From positions 372,001 through 436,000 of the forward strand of contig CAVOZC010000018.1 of NCBI GenBank assembly GCA_963700865.1: 64,000 nucleotides of DNA, read 5' to 3'. This stretch comes from CAVOGJ01 sp963700865 (GTDB taxonomy: Bacteria; Planctomycetota; Planctomycetia; Pirellulales; Pirellulaceae). Shown one piece after another: positions 9,302-19,408 of this stretch. Within the stretch, counting starts at the first letter, position 1. Every line of letters starts with the position of its first letter. Under the pieces are notes generated by a model. That model saw only the letters and a program-made list of their open reading frames with translations. It did not search any database and was not told where the DNA came from. A program made the translations under genes and the position numbers.

Positions 9302-10582
9302 TTAGTTCCTTTCTTTTAACCCGCATCCATCGGCCAGTGTCCGCAAATGGAACGGCAACCATAACCGCATGGTGTAGACGGCATGGCCCGCCAGCAGCCG
9401 AGCCGACGGTTCATCTCCCCGAGCGTAGTCAACGAGCAGGGTCAAGCCTTCATCCGGAACGCGCACTCCCGCTTTCAAGCTCTTCCACAGGTTGCGACGA
9501 TAGCGACCGGATTGTACCAGTTTGCCCAAGCGCCGGTCGGCGAACCAACTGCGCCACGCCAGCACGTTGGGAGGAAAATTCGTTCCGGCAATGAAAAGCT
9601 GCTGGATCAAATCACCCGACGACGCCATCGTGACTTGCTCACGGCTGGGAGGAAACGGCGCTTGATAATCCGGCAAACCGGGCACCGGATGATGGTTGAC
9701 AAAGTGGACCAGCCTGCGATACCCGGCGGCGTCCCATCCGTAACGGATGGGTGTGCCAAAGGTCACGATATCAATTTGCCGACCCGCCAACGGACTTCCG
9801 GGGCGTTCCAGGATGCGGCGGGTTTCTTCCCAGGCGGGCATGTCTACCTGACCATCCCCCGGATCCTGAAAGAAGGTACGGCTGGCCCGAAAGAAGCGTC
9901 GGCGCTCGCGCACGTCGCCTCCCAGCAGGTTGGTCAGCAGCGCCAGGACATTGCCGGCGTGGCTGTGTCCCCACAGCAGCATGTGGTCATCGTTACTCTG
10001 ATAGAGCTGATTCAACAACCGCACCGCACCGTCGGCCCGCCCCAAGTGATGATTTTCGCTCGACCAGAGGTACCGTCGCACGGCGATCGGACGATCCAGT
10101 CTTGCATTGATGCCCCGTTCCAGTGTATCGACAAACTCGTCATTGTAATTCCCCAGATCTCCGACAAGCTCGTCAATGATCTGCTTCTCTCGTTGACGCA
10201 GAAACTCGGCCCATTCCGGCAGCACGCGACCCAACTCGCCCAGTAACCCAGAAACATCCGTGCCAGCCAGCGTACCGTGGATCAGGTAAATGGCCGTTAC
10301 GCCGTCCGCCGCCAGATCCTGACCGGCCGCCGCCAGCGCGTCAAAGTACGGCTCGGACCCCAGCGGCGGAGGCGGCTCAGGTTGCACCAGCCGGTATTCC
10401 GACCGGGGTGCGACATCGTCGTACGACTGATGGCGAAAGTGGTTGGCAATCGGCATGAAGCAATAAGGGTCTTTTTCAGGGGGCAGCCGGGCCATCGCTG
10501 TACGACTTCGGCATCCCGACGTGTCGGTGACTGCCAAGCGGAATCTGGCGATTCCCTTCCGCGTTGGCGGCCGTGGCCCCAT
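9302..10582 (-). CDS. alpha/beta hydrolase-like protein
   Basis: The product shows an alpha/beta hydrolase strand-turn start (AIYLIHGTLAG) and a nucleophile elbow GHSHAGN, where the Ser is the probable nucleophile. It lacks a signal peptide. Downstream elements (QIDIVTFGTPIRYGWD, then LVHFVNHHPVPG) resemble lipase-type folds, in which FGTP follows the fifth strand and a later His closes the triad. The first 44 residues are basic and poorly structured, so the start may be at the Met near 10450 (MPIANHF). Substrate unknown. It heads a probable three-gene transcript with cutA and faces the divergent SRAP gene. Confidence 0.7.
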   Translation of the reverse strand: MGPRPPTRKGIARFRLAVTDTSGCRSRTAMARLPPEKDPYCFMPIANHFRHQSYDDVAPRSEYRLVQPEPPPPLGSEPYFDALAAAGQDLAADGVTAIYLIHGTLAGTDVSGLLGELGRVLPEWAEFLRQREKQIIDELVGDLGNYNDEFVDTLERGINARLDRPIAVRRYLWSSENHHLGRADGAVRLLNQLYQSNDDHMLLWGHSHAGNVLALLTNLLGGDVRERRRFFRASRTFFQDPGDGQVDMPAWEETRRILERPGSPLAGRQIDIVTFGTPIRYGWDAAGYRRLVHFVNHHPVPGLPDYQAPFPPSREQVTMASSGDLIQQLFIAGTNFPPNVLAWRSWFADRRLGKLVQSGRYRRNLWKSLKAGVRVPDEGLTLLVDYARGDEPSARLLAGHAVYTMRLWLPFHLRTLADGCGLKERN

Positions 10583-10768
10583 CGTACTTGGTTTTCCAGA
10601 TTTGCGGCAGCCAATACCCCGGGGCAGCGGCGGCCGTGATCGACAGGCTGCGGGATGACTCGCCTTTTGCGGCGGCCGTGTTACGATACGAACTAGCAGT
10701 CAAGTTCCCGGCTGGCCAGCGCGTCGGCCGCCCCCCCGCGTTGGCTGAAAAGGAAGAGAGCATCGAAG

Positions 10769-11443
10769 ATGTGCGGACGCTTTACGCTGCGAACGCCAAC
10801 TCCCGTCCTCATGAAGGAGTTCCAGCTGGCGGCGGCGCCGGAAATGCGACTTCGGTTCAATATCGCGCCCACGCAGGACGTGGCGGTCGTTCGGCAAGAC
10901 GCGGAACATCGCCGAGAAATGGTGTGCATGCGTTGGGGGCTGATTCCCAGCTGGGCCAAAGACCCCTCGATTGGCAATCGCTTGATCAATGCCCGCAGTG
11001 AAACCGCCGCGACGAAACCTTCCTTCCGCGCGGCCATGAAGCGTCGCCGCTGTCTGGTGGTGGCTGACGGCTATTACGAATGGAAACGCATCGGCAAGGG
11101 GAAGCAGCCTTATTTTATTCGCATGGAAAATGAACGGCCGTTCGCCATGGCCGGTCTTTGGGAAACCTGGAAAGGACCGGCCGACGGCGATCCTCTCCTG
11201 ACGTGTGCGATCCTCACAACGTCATCGAACGAGCTGACCCGGGGGCTGCACGATCGCATGCCCGTGATCCTTGCCAAACCGATGTGGGATGTCTGGCTGG
11301 ACACCGAACAGACGCCGCCAGAGGAACTGCAGCCGCTGCTGGCCCCCTACGATTCGGACGCGATGCACTTGGAGGCTGTGAGCAGTTACGTCAACAACGC
11401 TCGTCACGAGGGGCCAGAGTGCATCGCGCTGGCCGAGGCGTAG
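10769..11443 (+). CDS. SRAP-family DNA-protein crosslink protein (YedK/HMCES type)
   Basis: The product begins MCGRFTLR, so removal of Met leaves the catalytic Cys2 that bonds covalently to abasic sites in single-stranded DNA. Other family residues are present: FNIAPTQ, RWGLIPSWA, INARSET (the Asn), DGYYEWK (the Glu) and GLHDRMPVIL (the His). At 224 residues the length is normal for the family. The role is protection of abasic sites in ssDNA during replication, known for E. coli YedK and human HMCES. It stands alone and is divergent from the hydrolase cluster. Confidence 0.95.
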   Translation: MCGRFTLRTPTPVLMKEFQLAAAPEMRLRFNIAPTQDVAVVRQDAEHRREMVCMRWGLIPSWAKDPSIGNRLINARSETAATKPSFRAAMKRRRCLVVADGYYEWKRIGKGKQPYFIRMENERPFAMAGLWETWKGPADGDPLLTCAILTTSSNELTRGLHDRMPVILAKPMWDVWLDTEQTPPEELQPLLAPYDSDAMHLEAVSSYVNNARHEGPECIALAEA

Positions 11444-11456
11444 ACGATCGATTCTC

Positions 11457-13376
11457 TCACGCCTTGCGGATAAAGTCGGCGGCGTAGCTGCGGACATGAT
11501 GACCGTTGAGGACGTGGACAATTCTCAATTGTTGGATCGTGGACTGGCTGAATCCGCTCAGCGGCACATGCACCCATTTCTTACGAAACCGCCTTGCCAG
11601 CTTCCGCCAGCCAGCTCCGGGCGGGTAGTAGGAAAGGAGCGCGATCTGGGGGCATTCGCTGTGCAGGCAAGCCGCCGCCAAGAGCCGCTCTTCCAGCGTC
11701 GTGGCAAAATCGAGCCGTTCATCGTTCCAGATTTCCCGGATCAAGACGGGTGGAAACAAGAACAAGGCACCGCCGTAGACCCCTTGGGCAATACCCGGTC
11801 CGATCAGTTCTCGCGAATAGTCGGTCGCAAAGAATGCAAGTGTCGATTCATTCTGATGTTCGGCGAACCACGTGCTGCGCCACGGATAATCACGAGGGTC
11901 GGCGGGCGAATCGAAGAGCATGACGACCGCATCCAAGCGGCCCTTGACGGGTGGCTGGATCTTGACGAACAACTCGCCGGTATGCCAATTGCGAAGCGTC
12001 TCGCGAATGTCAATGCCATCCTCAATGCTGGTCGTGAACTTTTCCGTCTTGGCCAGATCCATCCCGAGGATCGCCCTGGCCCGATCGGTCACATGGCTGC
12101 GAAAATCCTCAATCTTCTTGTCTTCCGGCGGCCAACTGCATTGGGAAACCGAATTCCAGCGCATCTCCCATTCGCGCTTGTCTCGTTTGCTGGGGCGGGG
12201 CCGTAATTCCAGATTTCGCCAGGTCACCGGATGCCCCGGCAGGCGGCTCACATTTGCCACCACATCCCCATTAGGCAGCCGCATCCGGTCGAGGCTGAGC
12301 ACGACGGCCGGAAAGGGCGTTTCGCGAAGATACGGATACTCCCGGGACTGTTCCGCGACATGCAGCGCGAAAGCGTCTCCCGCCACTTGCTTGGCCGCGA
12401 TGACCAGATTAAATAGATCGGGGGTCAAGCGGCGTTCCCATAACGTCAAGTTCCGCACGTACTTGAGGATCGTCGAGAGGGTATGCGGCGTGATGCGCCG
12501 CGACCGGTTCTTAAAATCGGCTTTGTAGGCGGTGCGGGCCGTAATCAGAAGCTCCTTGATCCCATCGATCGACAGGTGCTCGTCGTCATCCAACTCCTGC
12601 CGGGCACGCTCGTAGAGTCCGGTGATGAACGGCAATTCACCGAAGAGAAACAGATGCGTGTACGACTCGGGAGTGTAGGTGGCAATCGCCTCCGGGATAA
12701 ATTCACTTTCGGGCAGCGGGACTTCTGATTGGAAGGCATCCCGCAACCACGGCCAATCGGCCATCGAGCAGAGGCAGAGGATCGACTGATAGCGAGACTG
12801 CAAATCCCGCAAACGGCCCGCCATGTGGGCCACACGCTGTCGCGCCTGCTCATGCGGGAGCGGCGGAATCGCCGGCAGCGTCGCGGCGGCAAACCTCTCC
12901 AACGACACCTGTTTGAGCGCGTAAGGGTCAGGAAGGATCGCGGAGTAGGCTTGAAAACCGTCCGTTTCCAGGTCAATGAAGGCGCGGTCGATGTGCTCAC
13001 CGAGAGCGGTCCTCAACCCGGCAATGACCGGCTGGCAGGGATCGATCGGCACATAGCTAATCGGACGATCGGGATTGACCGCTTCACCGAAGCCACGTGG
13101 GCCGGGCGCACCGTTATCATCTGCCTCGTCTTCATCATCCGCAGCGGGCGTCCATTCCGCGGTGTAACCCATCGTGAGCGTTTCCGCCACCAGTGTCGGC
13201 ATGGGCAACCATTCAATGGCCGCTTCGACTTGCGGCTGGAACGAGGCGGGCAAGGGAACGGCGAGGCAGTCAAACGCTTGCTCAAGCATGAGCTTGCGGA
13301 CCGCAAATGCAAAATCACCACTGCCGTGAATCACAGGTAGCAACGTGATGTTCGCTGAAAGTCGCAAAACGCTCAT
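11457..13376 (-). CDS. large protein of unknown function, partner of MoxR-type ATPase
   Basis: This 639-residue soluble protein follows the MoxR-type ATPase gene by 26 bp on the same strand. Its N-terminus (LLPVIHGSGDFAFAVRKLML...DCLAVPLPASF) resembles the opening strand-helix-strand of TraB/PrgY-like or DUF5682-like proteins, which often stand beside MoxR ATPases, but that link is weak and unverified. The middle is helical (ELLITARTAYKADFKNRSRR) and the C-terminal part contains beta-like segments. There is no von Willebrand A domain, the usual MoxR partner. An acidic insert (DDEDEADDNG) lies near residue 80. The function is unknown; a complex remodelled by the ATPase is inferred from linkage. 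Confidence 0.75.
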   Translation of the reverse strand: MSVLRLSANITLLPVIHGSGDFAFAVRKLMLEQAFDCLAVPLPASFQPQVEAAIEWLPMPTLVAETLTMGYTAEWTPAADDEDEADDNGAPGPRGFGEAVNPDRPISYVPIDPCQPVIAGLRTALGEHIDRAFIDLETDGFQAYSAILPDPYALKQVSLERFAAATLPAIPPLPHEQARQRVAHMAGRLRDLQSRYQSILCLCSMADWPWLRDAFQSEVPLPESEFIPEAIATYTPESYTHLFLFGELPFITGLYERARQELDDDEHLSIDGIKELLITARTAYKADFKNRSRRITPHTLSTILKYVRNLTLWERRLTPDLFNLVIAAKQVAGDAFALHVAEQSREYPYLRETPFPAVVLSLDRMRLPNGDVVANVSRLPGHPVTWRNLELRPRPSKRDKREWEMRWNSVSQCSWPPEDKKIEDFRSHVTDRARAILGMDLAKTEKFTTSIEDGIDIRETLRNWHTGELFVKIQPPVKGRLDAVVMLFDSPADPRDYPWRSTWFAEHQNESTLAFFATDYSRELIGPGIAQGVYGGALFLFPPVLIREIWNDERLDFATTLEERLLAAACLHSECPQIALLSYYPPGAGWRKLARRFRKKWVHVPLSGFSQSTIQQLRIVHVLNGHHVRSYAADFIRKA

Positions 13377-13402
13377 ATCACTATTCCAGCGCTTGCGAAA
13401 GG

Positions 13403-14410
13403 CTAATTGAAAGGAAAGTCTTCGTCTTCATCGTCATCATCTTCGTCGTCGTCAAAGCCTTCCTCGGAAAAGTCGGGATTGAGCGGATCGTCCGCCGGCA
13501 TGAAAAAGTCGCCCAGGCCGAGAGGAATGCTATCCCCCCCAAGACTGCGCTGACGACGATCGGCCAGCGTTTCCAGATCGACGGCATCTTCACCCAGGCA
13601 GGCTTCCAAAGCCTCGCGCCAAACCGCATCTTTGGCGACCGGATGCGCGGCGTCCTGCGACAGGCGCTTCATCGCGTAGCGCAACAAATTGATGCCGTCG
13701 CGCGGCGAAAAATCAAGCCGCAATTCGTGGGCCCGCTGTAGAAAGTCCACGGTGAGCGCGAGCATCTCCGGCTCAGCAAACGGCAGATGGTAGCGCAAAA
13801 TCGCCATTTCATCATCGCGATTGGGATAGCTGAGCGGGAGCGTCGGTTGTAGTCGCGACAGAATGTAGTCGGGAATCTCGTACGTCGATTCGTCCTCATT
13901 CATCGTCACGGCGCAGCGAAATTCGGGACTGGCCGGTACCGTGATCCCGGCTACGATCGATTCGATATACCGTCGATGATCGAGCAAAGGAGCCAGACTG
14001 GCCCACGACTTTTCGTTCATGCGATTGCCTTCATCGAGCAGACAGACGCCGCCACGAATCATCGCCGTGACGAGCGGCGAAGCGTGATAGGCGATTTTGC
14101 CACTCTCGGCCAGGATCGGAGTCACCAGCAAATCTTCGGGGCGCGTGTCCGCCGTGCACTGGTAAATATAGAGCGGCTGGTTGCGCAGGCGGGCACCCGC
14201 CATGGCCAGCGCTGTCTTGCCCATGCCGGGCGACCCAACCAACCGCGGCGTCAGCGGAATGTCGGTCTCGTCCACCACCAGCCAGCACGCCATCAATTGG
14301 TACAGCACTTCCTGCTGACCGATCCAATCACCGCTCGCATCATGAGTCTGGCTGAGGTGCAGTCCGACACCATCGATCTCCACGTGACGATCGGTTTGCT
14401 TTTGATGCAT
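13403..14410 (-). CDS. MoxR-type AAA+ ATPase
   Basis: An AAA+ core is clear: Walker A GSPGMGKTAL, Walker B VCLLDEGNRM, sensor 1 CAVTMNEDE and an Arg-finger region SRLQPTLPL. The layout of the loop HASPLVTAMIRGG before Walker B fits the MoxR/RavA group. The C-terminus ends in an unusual run of acidic residues (DDDEDDDDEDED) followed by FPFN, which could be a partner-binding tail. The start at 14410 (MHQKQTDRHVEI) is chosen; an ATG at 14464 adds 18 residues. It is followed closely by the 639-residue unknown protein, so the two genes form an operon. Confidence 0.88.
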   Translation of the reverse strand: MHQKQTDRHVEIDGVGLHLSQTHDASGDWIGQQEVLYQLMACWLVVDETDIPLTPRLVGSPGMGKTALAMAGARLRNQPLYIYQCTADTRPEDLLVTPILAESGKIAYHASPLVTAMIRGGVCLLDEGNRMNEKSWASLAPLLDHRRYIESIVAGITVPASPEFRCAVTMNEDESTYEIPDYILSRLQPTLPLSYPNRDDEMAILRYHLPFAEPEMLALTVDFLQRAHELRLDFSPRDGINLLRYAMKRLSQDAAHPVAKDAVWREALEACLGEDAVDLETLADRRQRSLGGDSIPLGLGDFFMPADDPLNPDFSEEGFDDDEDDDDEDEDFPFN

Positions 14411-14537
14411 GATTTCTCGGCTCTTCGCTGGATTGTGGTCACCCGTGGCGGCTTGCCCCGCCATCGTGACCTATGTTTTAGCACATCGTACCCTCCCCTA
14501 GCGTACCAGACGCTACGACCCGCATATACTTCCCCAC

Positions 14538-16291
14538 ATGTCCTCACCTGATTCTACGGCGCGCCCTGATGCGTTGGCGGCGGAAAGTAGCCTGAGAAGG
14601 GCCACGATCATCGCCTCCCTGGTGGCTGCGGCCTTCACCTTTTCACTGCTCAAGACAGAACCCGACCTGTGGGGGCACGTGCAATACGGACGCGACGCAC
14701 TCCGCGAGGGCTTGCACCGTACCACGACCTATTCCTACACAGCCAACGGCTATCGCTGGATCAATCATGAAAACCTGAGCGAGTTGCTGGCCGCCTGGTG
14801 TGTCGATCAGCTGGGCGTCTGGTCGCTGCTGGTTGGCAAATGCTTGCTGGGAGTCGCCATTGCGGGGGTCGTCTTGGGCGCGCGATGCGCCGCGGTGTCA
14901 GTCCGCTTGTTGCCTGCGGCGGCATGCTATTGATGTGCGTCAACCTGATCGCCTTTTGGCACACCCGACCACAGATTCTCAGCTATACGCTGTTCGCGGT
15001 GTTACTATCTCTCCTTTCCTTCTCTTTTGCGGGCTGGCAAGAACGATGGACGCTGCCATTCGCACGCAGCTTCGGTCGTGCGGAGGGAGGGAACGACCAA
15101 ATGGCACGGCCGCACATGGACGCCAAACGACTGACTTGCCTGTTCGCCGCGGCCGTCGTCTTCGCCGTGTGGATCAACACGCACGGGGCGTTTCTGGCGG
15201 GGCTGGCCGTCTTTGAAGTCTATCTGGCCCTGCGGGTGATCGAATTGTGGCTGCAACCCGATGGTGCCGCGGGTGCCAACCGGACCTGCCGTTGGCGTCT
15301 GATCATGGCCGGCCTCGTGGCCGCGGCGGCGACGCTGATGAATCCCTATGGCATCGAGATCCATCGCTGGCTGTTACAGTCGCTGACGATTCCCAGGCCG
15401 GAGATCGTGGAATGGCATGCCCTGCGGCCCGGCGACGAACCATTTGCCGCCTTTGCCGTCCTGATCACGGCGACACTCTTGGGGCTCGTATTCAGCCGAC
15501 GACCACTCGACGCGACTCACACGATCGTGCTGTGCCTGATTCTCTGGCAGGCCATGTCACACCAACGGCATGTCCCGTTTCTGGCGATTGCCTGCGGCTT
15601 CTGGATGATGCCACACTGGCAGTCGGCCCTGGGACGCTTGCAAGCGCTCCAGACAAACGAACGGGAGTTGTCACCCGCTGTCACACGCTGGACAAGCCGT
15701 CTGTTGCTGGCCGCCTCGCTGTGCATCGGTGGCTGGCTGGTCTCGCGGTGCAGGGAGTTGCCGGTGGATCGATCCGAGTATCCGGTGGCAGCCATGGAGT
15801 ACGCTCTGGCGGAACAACTTAATGGTCGACTGGTCGTGACGTACAACTGGGCCCAGTACGCCATCGCCGCGCTCGGAGACGCCTCGCGAGGAGAGCGAGC
15901 GATCACCGTTGGATTTGATGGCCGCTTTCGGACCTGCTACCCGCTCGATCTCGTGGACCAGCATTTTGACTTTATTCTGGGCTGCCACCCCCAGATGCCT
16001 CGTCACCGCAGCCCCGACTCGCCAGCACCGTCGCCAGGAGTCATTCTGGAACGGGACCGCCCGAACCTGGTGCTGATCAGCCGACACCAGCCCCATTCGG
16101 TCCGCGTCATGGAAAATCATGCGAATCAGTGGACCTTGCTTTATCAGGATCAACTGGCGAAGCTGTGGGGCCGAAAAACAGAATACGATAATCCGGCGAG
16201 CCCCCGCTACATTCCGCACGACCGCCGCAAAGTGAGCGATCAACCTCAGGTAGGTTCCGTTCCCTGGCCGGCAATTCCCACGAGCCCATGA
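14538..16291 (+). CDS. multi-pass membrane protein, GT-C-like (frameshifted)
   Basis: Two overlapping frames make up one gene. The first (14538-14933) encodes the N-terminus with PDLWGHVQYGRDAL and a first hydrophobic segment. The second (to 16291) continues with LIAFWHTRPQILSYTLF, WINTHGAFLAGLAVFEVYL, LMNPYGIEIHRWLL and several more membrane helices, and ends with a soluble segment (VTYNWAQYAIAAL). The frame change lies around 14880-14930 and fits loss of one base. The acidic-Trp motif PDLWGH in the first periplasmic loop and the following helix arrangement resemble GT-C-type integral glycosyltransferases, but the assignment is tentative. Its stop overlaps the start of the DPM1-like gene by four bases, so the pair probably acts on a polyprenyl-linked sugar. 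Confidence 0.75.
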
Positions 16292-17196
16292 ATCCGCCCC
16301 CTGCCCATGATGCCCTGGCTGGCAATGCTATCACTGGTCATCCCGGCGAGTACGCGCTGGGACCCGATACGAAGCGCTCCGCGCTTGCGGATCGGGATGC
16401 GGTCGATCGGGTCGAGTCGTCGCTGGAGCGTTTGGACGCGCTGAGTCTGCTGCTCGCGGGCGAGTCGAATTACTCCATTCCGGCACCAACCTTCACCATT
16501 CCTTCGGACTTTTGCCTTTCCATCGTCATTCCGGTGTTTAATGAACGGGCAACCATCAAATCATTACTGGCGCGCGTGCACGCCTTGCCGTTTCGTCACG
16601 AAATGATCATTGTCGACGATTGCAGCACCGATGGTACGGCGGAAGTCCTGACACCGCTCGCGGCAATCCCCGAGGTACATCTGGTCCGACAACCTCATAA
16701 CGCGGGAAAAGGCGCGCGCATCCGAGCCGGCTTTGCCCAAGCCAGGGGCGATATCGTGATCGTCCAGGACGCCGACCTCGAATACGACCCCCGCGATATC
16801 CCTTCGCTCCTGCAGCCGATATTTGAAGATCGAGCCGATGTGGTGTACGGTTCGCGCTTTTTGCGACCGGAGAATCACTGCGGTTCGTCCTGGGTCCACC
16901 AGGTCGGCAACCGGCTGCTAACCAAGGCCTCGAATTTTACCACCGGTTTGCGGCTGACCGATATGGAAACGTGCTACAAGGCGTTCCGCCGCGACCTGCT
17001 GCAAGAGCTTCCCTTATCGCAGGATCGATTTGGCTTTGAACCCGAAGTGACGGCCAAGATCGCCCGTCGAGGGGCCCGCGTGGTGGAGTTGCCAATTACC
17101 TACGCGGCCCGCGACTGGAATTGCGGCAAGAAAATCGGTTTCCGCGACGGTCTCAACGCCCTCTATTGCATCCTCCGCTACGCCTGGCGGGACTAG
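16288..17196 (+). CDS. family 2 glycosyltransferase, DPM1-like
   Basis: After about 70 non-conserved residues the GT2 domain begins with LSIVIPVFNERATI, then IIVDDCSTDGT, PHNAGKGARIRAG and the DxD-type site VQDADLEYDP. Later motifs VYGSRFL, DMETCYKAFRRD and FGFEPEVTAKIAR fit the polyprenyl-phosphate mannosyl/glucosyltransferase (DPM1-like) group. These enzymes transfer a sugar from a nucleotide donor to a polyprenyl phosphate at the cytoplasmic face of the membrane. No membrane helices follow the catalytic domain. Its ATG overlaps the stop of the membrane protein gene (ATGA), so it probably supplies donor lipid to that protein. Confidence 0.92.
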   Translation: MNPPPAHDALAGNAITGHPGEYALGPDTKRSALADRDAVDRVESSLERLDALSLLLAGESNYSIPAPTFTIPSDFCLSIVIPVFNERATIKSLLARVHALPFRHEMIIVDDCSTDGTAEVLTPLAAIPEVHLVRQPHNAGKGARIRAGFAQARGDIVIVQDADLEYDPRDIPSLLQPIFEDRADVVYGSRFLRPENHCGSSWVHQVGNRLLTKASNFTTGLRLTDMETCYKAFRRDLLQELPLSQDRFGFEPEVTAKIARRGARVVELPITYAARDWNCGKKIGFRDGLNALYCILRYAWRD

Positions 17197-17389
17197 GTCT
17201 CCGTATCGTCAGCGCTGGCTTTTCAAGGCGGCGGCGGGCCGCATCTCGTGTCTCGAACCGCAAAGTGTCATCCGCCACGCCTCTGCGGATTGGCTTCTGC
17301 GGCGCTTACCAGCCGGTCAGCGGAGAAAAAAATCACGTTAAAAAAATCAGCAAACCTGCCGCACAATGCGGATCTGACGCGATGCCAGT
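17197..17389. other. 5' intergenic region of the ABC-OmpA operon
   Basis: No gene is seen here. The tract contains A-runs around 17325-17350 and a small imperfect inverted repeat (CCGCA...TGCGG near 17359-17371) just before the promoter. Confidence 0.5.
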
Positions 17390-17418
17390 TTGACTTGCAA
17401 AATCGGCTTTTCGATAAT
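17390..17418 (+). promoter_or_regulatory. sigma-70 type promoter of the ABC-OmpA operon
   Basis: TTGACT (17390-17395) and GATAAT (17413-17418) are separated by exactly 17 bp, a near-consensus housekeeping promoter about 90 bp upstream of the first gene of the operon at 17509. Transcription start not mapped. Confidence 0.65.
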
Positions 17419-17508
17419 GCAGCGGCATTAGCGAATGACCTTTACTGATCCCACGTCGGCGCGTGGATGGTTCGCCGTCCTTCATCACCACTACCCTCGG
17501 AGTTCCCC

Positions 17509-19346
17509 ATGTCACGAGCCCCGTTTTGTCGAACAGCCGTTCTTGTGAGCCTACTCTGCGCCGGTACTGGCTGGGGCCAGCAAAAGTTTTCGGAGCTGGT
17601 GGGAAATGTGGCCGTTCAGCCCGTCCGCACCTCAACACCTCTGGAAGTCCCTTACATCACCTGGGGCGGCGACGTGGCGACCTTCTCTGCCAATGGCGGC
17701 CTGACGACCGCCCCGGGTCGATCTTCCAGAGTCAGGGACTGAATTTGAAGCTCATCCCGGGCGACGATTTTGTCGGCCAGGTCAAAAACTACATGGCCGG
17801 CAAGACGCCGTTCCTGCGGGGGACGTTCCGCATGTTGGGGCAGGCCAGCGAAGTCCTCGGATCGGACCCGCGGACCAAGCCGGTGATTATCTTGCAACTT
17901 TCATGGAGCAAGGGGGACCACATTGTGGCCCGCGAAAATCTCCGCACCCTGAATGATTTGCGGGGCAAGGACCGCAAGGTTCGTATCGCCTGCCAGCAGG
18001 GCGGTCCTCATGTCGGTCTACTTTACGATTCGCTCGACGCGGCTCAGATCAAACGAGACGAAGTCGAGATCATCTGGGTTCCCGACTTGACCGGCCCCAA
18101 CGGACCGGCGGATAAGTTTCGCAATGATCCGACCATCGATGCCTGCTGCGTCATCACGCCTGATTTGTTCGGTCTGACCGGAGGACTGGAAAGCGTCGGT
18201 ACGGGAGCCGAGGGTACGGTAGCTGGCGCGCACATGCTCAACTCGACGCAGCAGATGTCGCGCTCGATCGCCGACGTCTACGCGGTTCGCTCGGATTGGT
18301 TCCAGGCCAACAAGGCGACTCGTCGAGAAGTTCGTCGCGGGATATCTCAAGGCGACGGAGCAGACCGTCGAGTTGCGTAAGGAATTTGAATCAGACACAG
18401 CGCATGACCCCTGCCTATCGGCAATTGCTGACGATGGCTCAGAACATTTTCGGCAAAGACGTTCTTCCCACACTCGAAGTCGACGCGCATGGGCTGCTCC
18501 TCGATTGCGCTTTTGTCGGTCTGCCGGGACAGGTCGCGTTTTTCGAGGACAAGGGAAACCTCAATGGATTCGAGCCAAAGATGGGCAAGGCGCCTCGATT
18601 TGGCGACTGGTTGGGGCTATGCGAAAACCCGGAACGGCTTCGCGCCGCCCCGTTTTGATTACAAGCAGATCGCCACGCTGGCCGGGTTGAAGTATGAAAC
18701 GCCCTCAGCGCAGGGAGGCCGAATTGCCGAGGCCTTTGATTTTTCTCCCGAGGCCGAACTGGACGACAAGACCATTGTCAGCTTCACTATCAACTTCGAA
18801 CCGAACCAGAGTGAATTTTCAGCCGATCAGTACGGTGCGGAATTCAATCGCGCCATTCAGACCGCCTCGACGTTCGGCAACGCCGTGGTCGTGGTGCGTG
18901 GCCACTCCGACCCGACCCAAACGCTGCGCGAACTGGTTCTGGCAGGCATGGAGAAAGGAATCATCAAACGCACCGGCAAGAACGGCGATTATAAGTATTT
19001 CATGAACGGACGCCCGCTCGACGTAAACGCCACCGAAGCGCTGATCAGCTTGATTAAGACGTCGCAGTTTGAGGGGGGCAAGCACAAACCTCGCGAGACG
19101 ATGCAAGCCGCACTGAACCTGTCATTCGCTCGCGCACAGGCCGTTGTCAAATCACTGACTGATTTCGCCAAACGACAACAGGTGAATCTTGATACAAGTC
19201 AGATTCAACCCGTCGGAGCGGGCATTATGGAACCGGTCATTCCGAAGCCGCGCTCGCTGAATGAAGCGAAGGAGAATATGCGGGTCGAGTTCCGGATTGT
19301 CCGCGTACCGGCCGAGGCGATTCAGGAAACGGACTTCGACTTCTAG
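17509..19346 (+). CDS. substrate-binding-like protein with C-terminal OmpA domain (four frameshifts)
   Basis: The gene begins with a signal peptide (MSRAPFCRTAVLVSLLCAG, cut probably after WGQ). A periplasmic binding fold follows: VPYITWGGDVATF, LKLIPGDDFVGQVKNY, LSWSKGDHIVARENLRTL, GGPHVGLLYDSL, TIDACCVITPDLFG. A C-terminal OmpA-like domain covers about 18770-19330 (SFTINFEPNQSEF, VVVVRGHSDPTQ, SFARAQAVVKSL, QPVGAG). The domain probably holds the protein to peptidoglycan. The coding frame changes near 17717, 18322, 18390 and 18592. Each change is a single base and the sense frame resumes at once, so indel errors are likely, though real decay is possible. It is the first gene of the operon; the VWA gene starts 62 bp after it. 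Confidence 0.75.
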
Positions 19347-19408
19347 GGCCGACCCCGTACGAGACTCGACACGATCACCATTCGACCTTACTCACGGCGA
19401 GGACTCAC

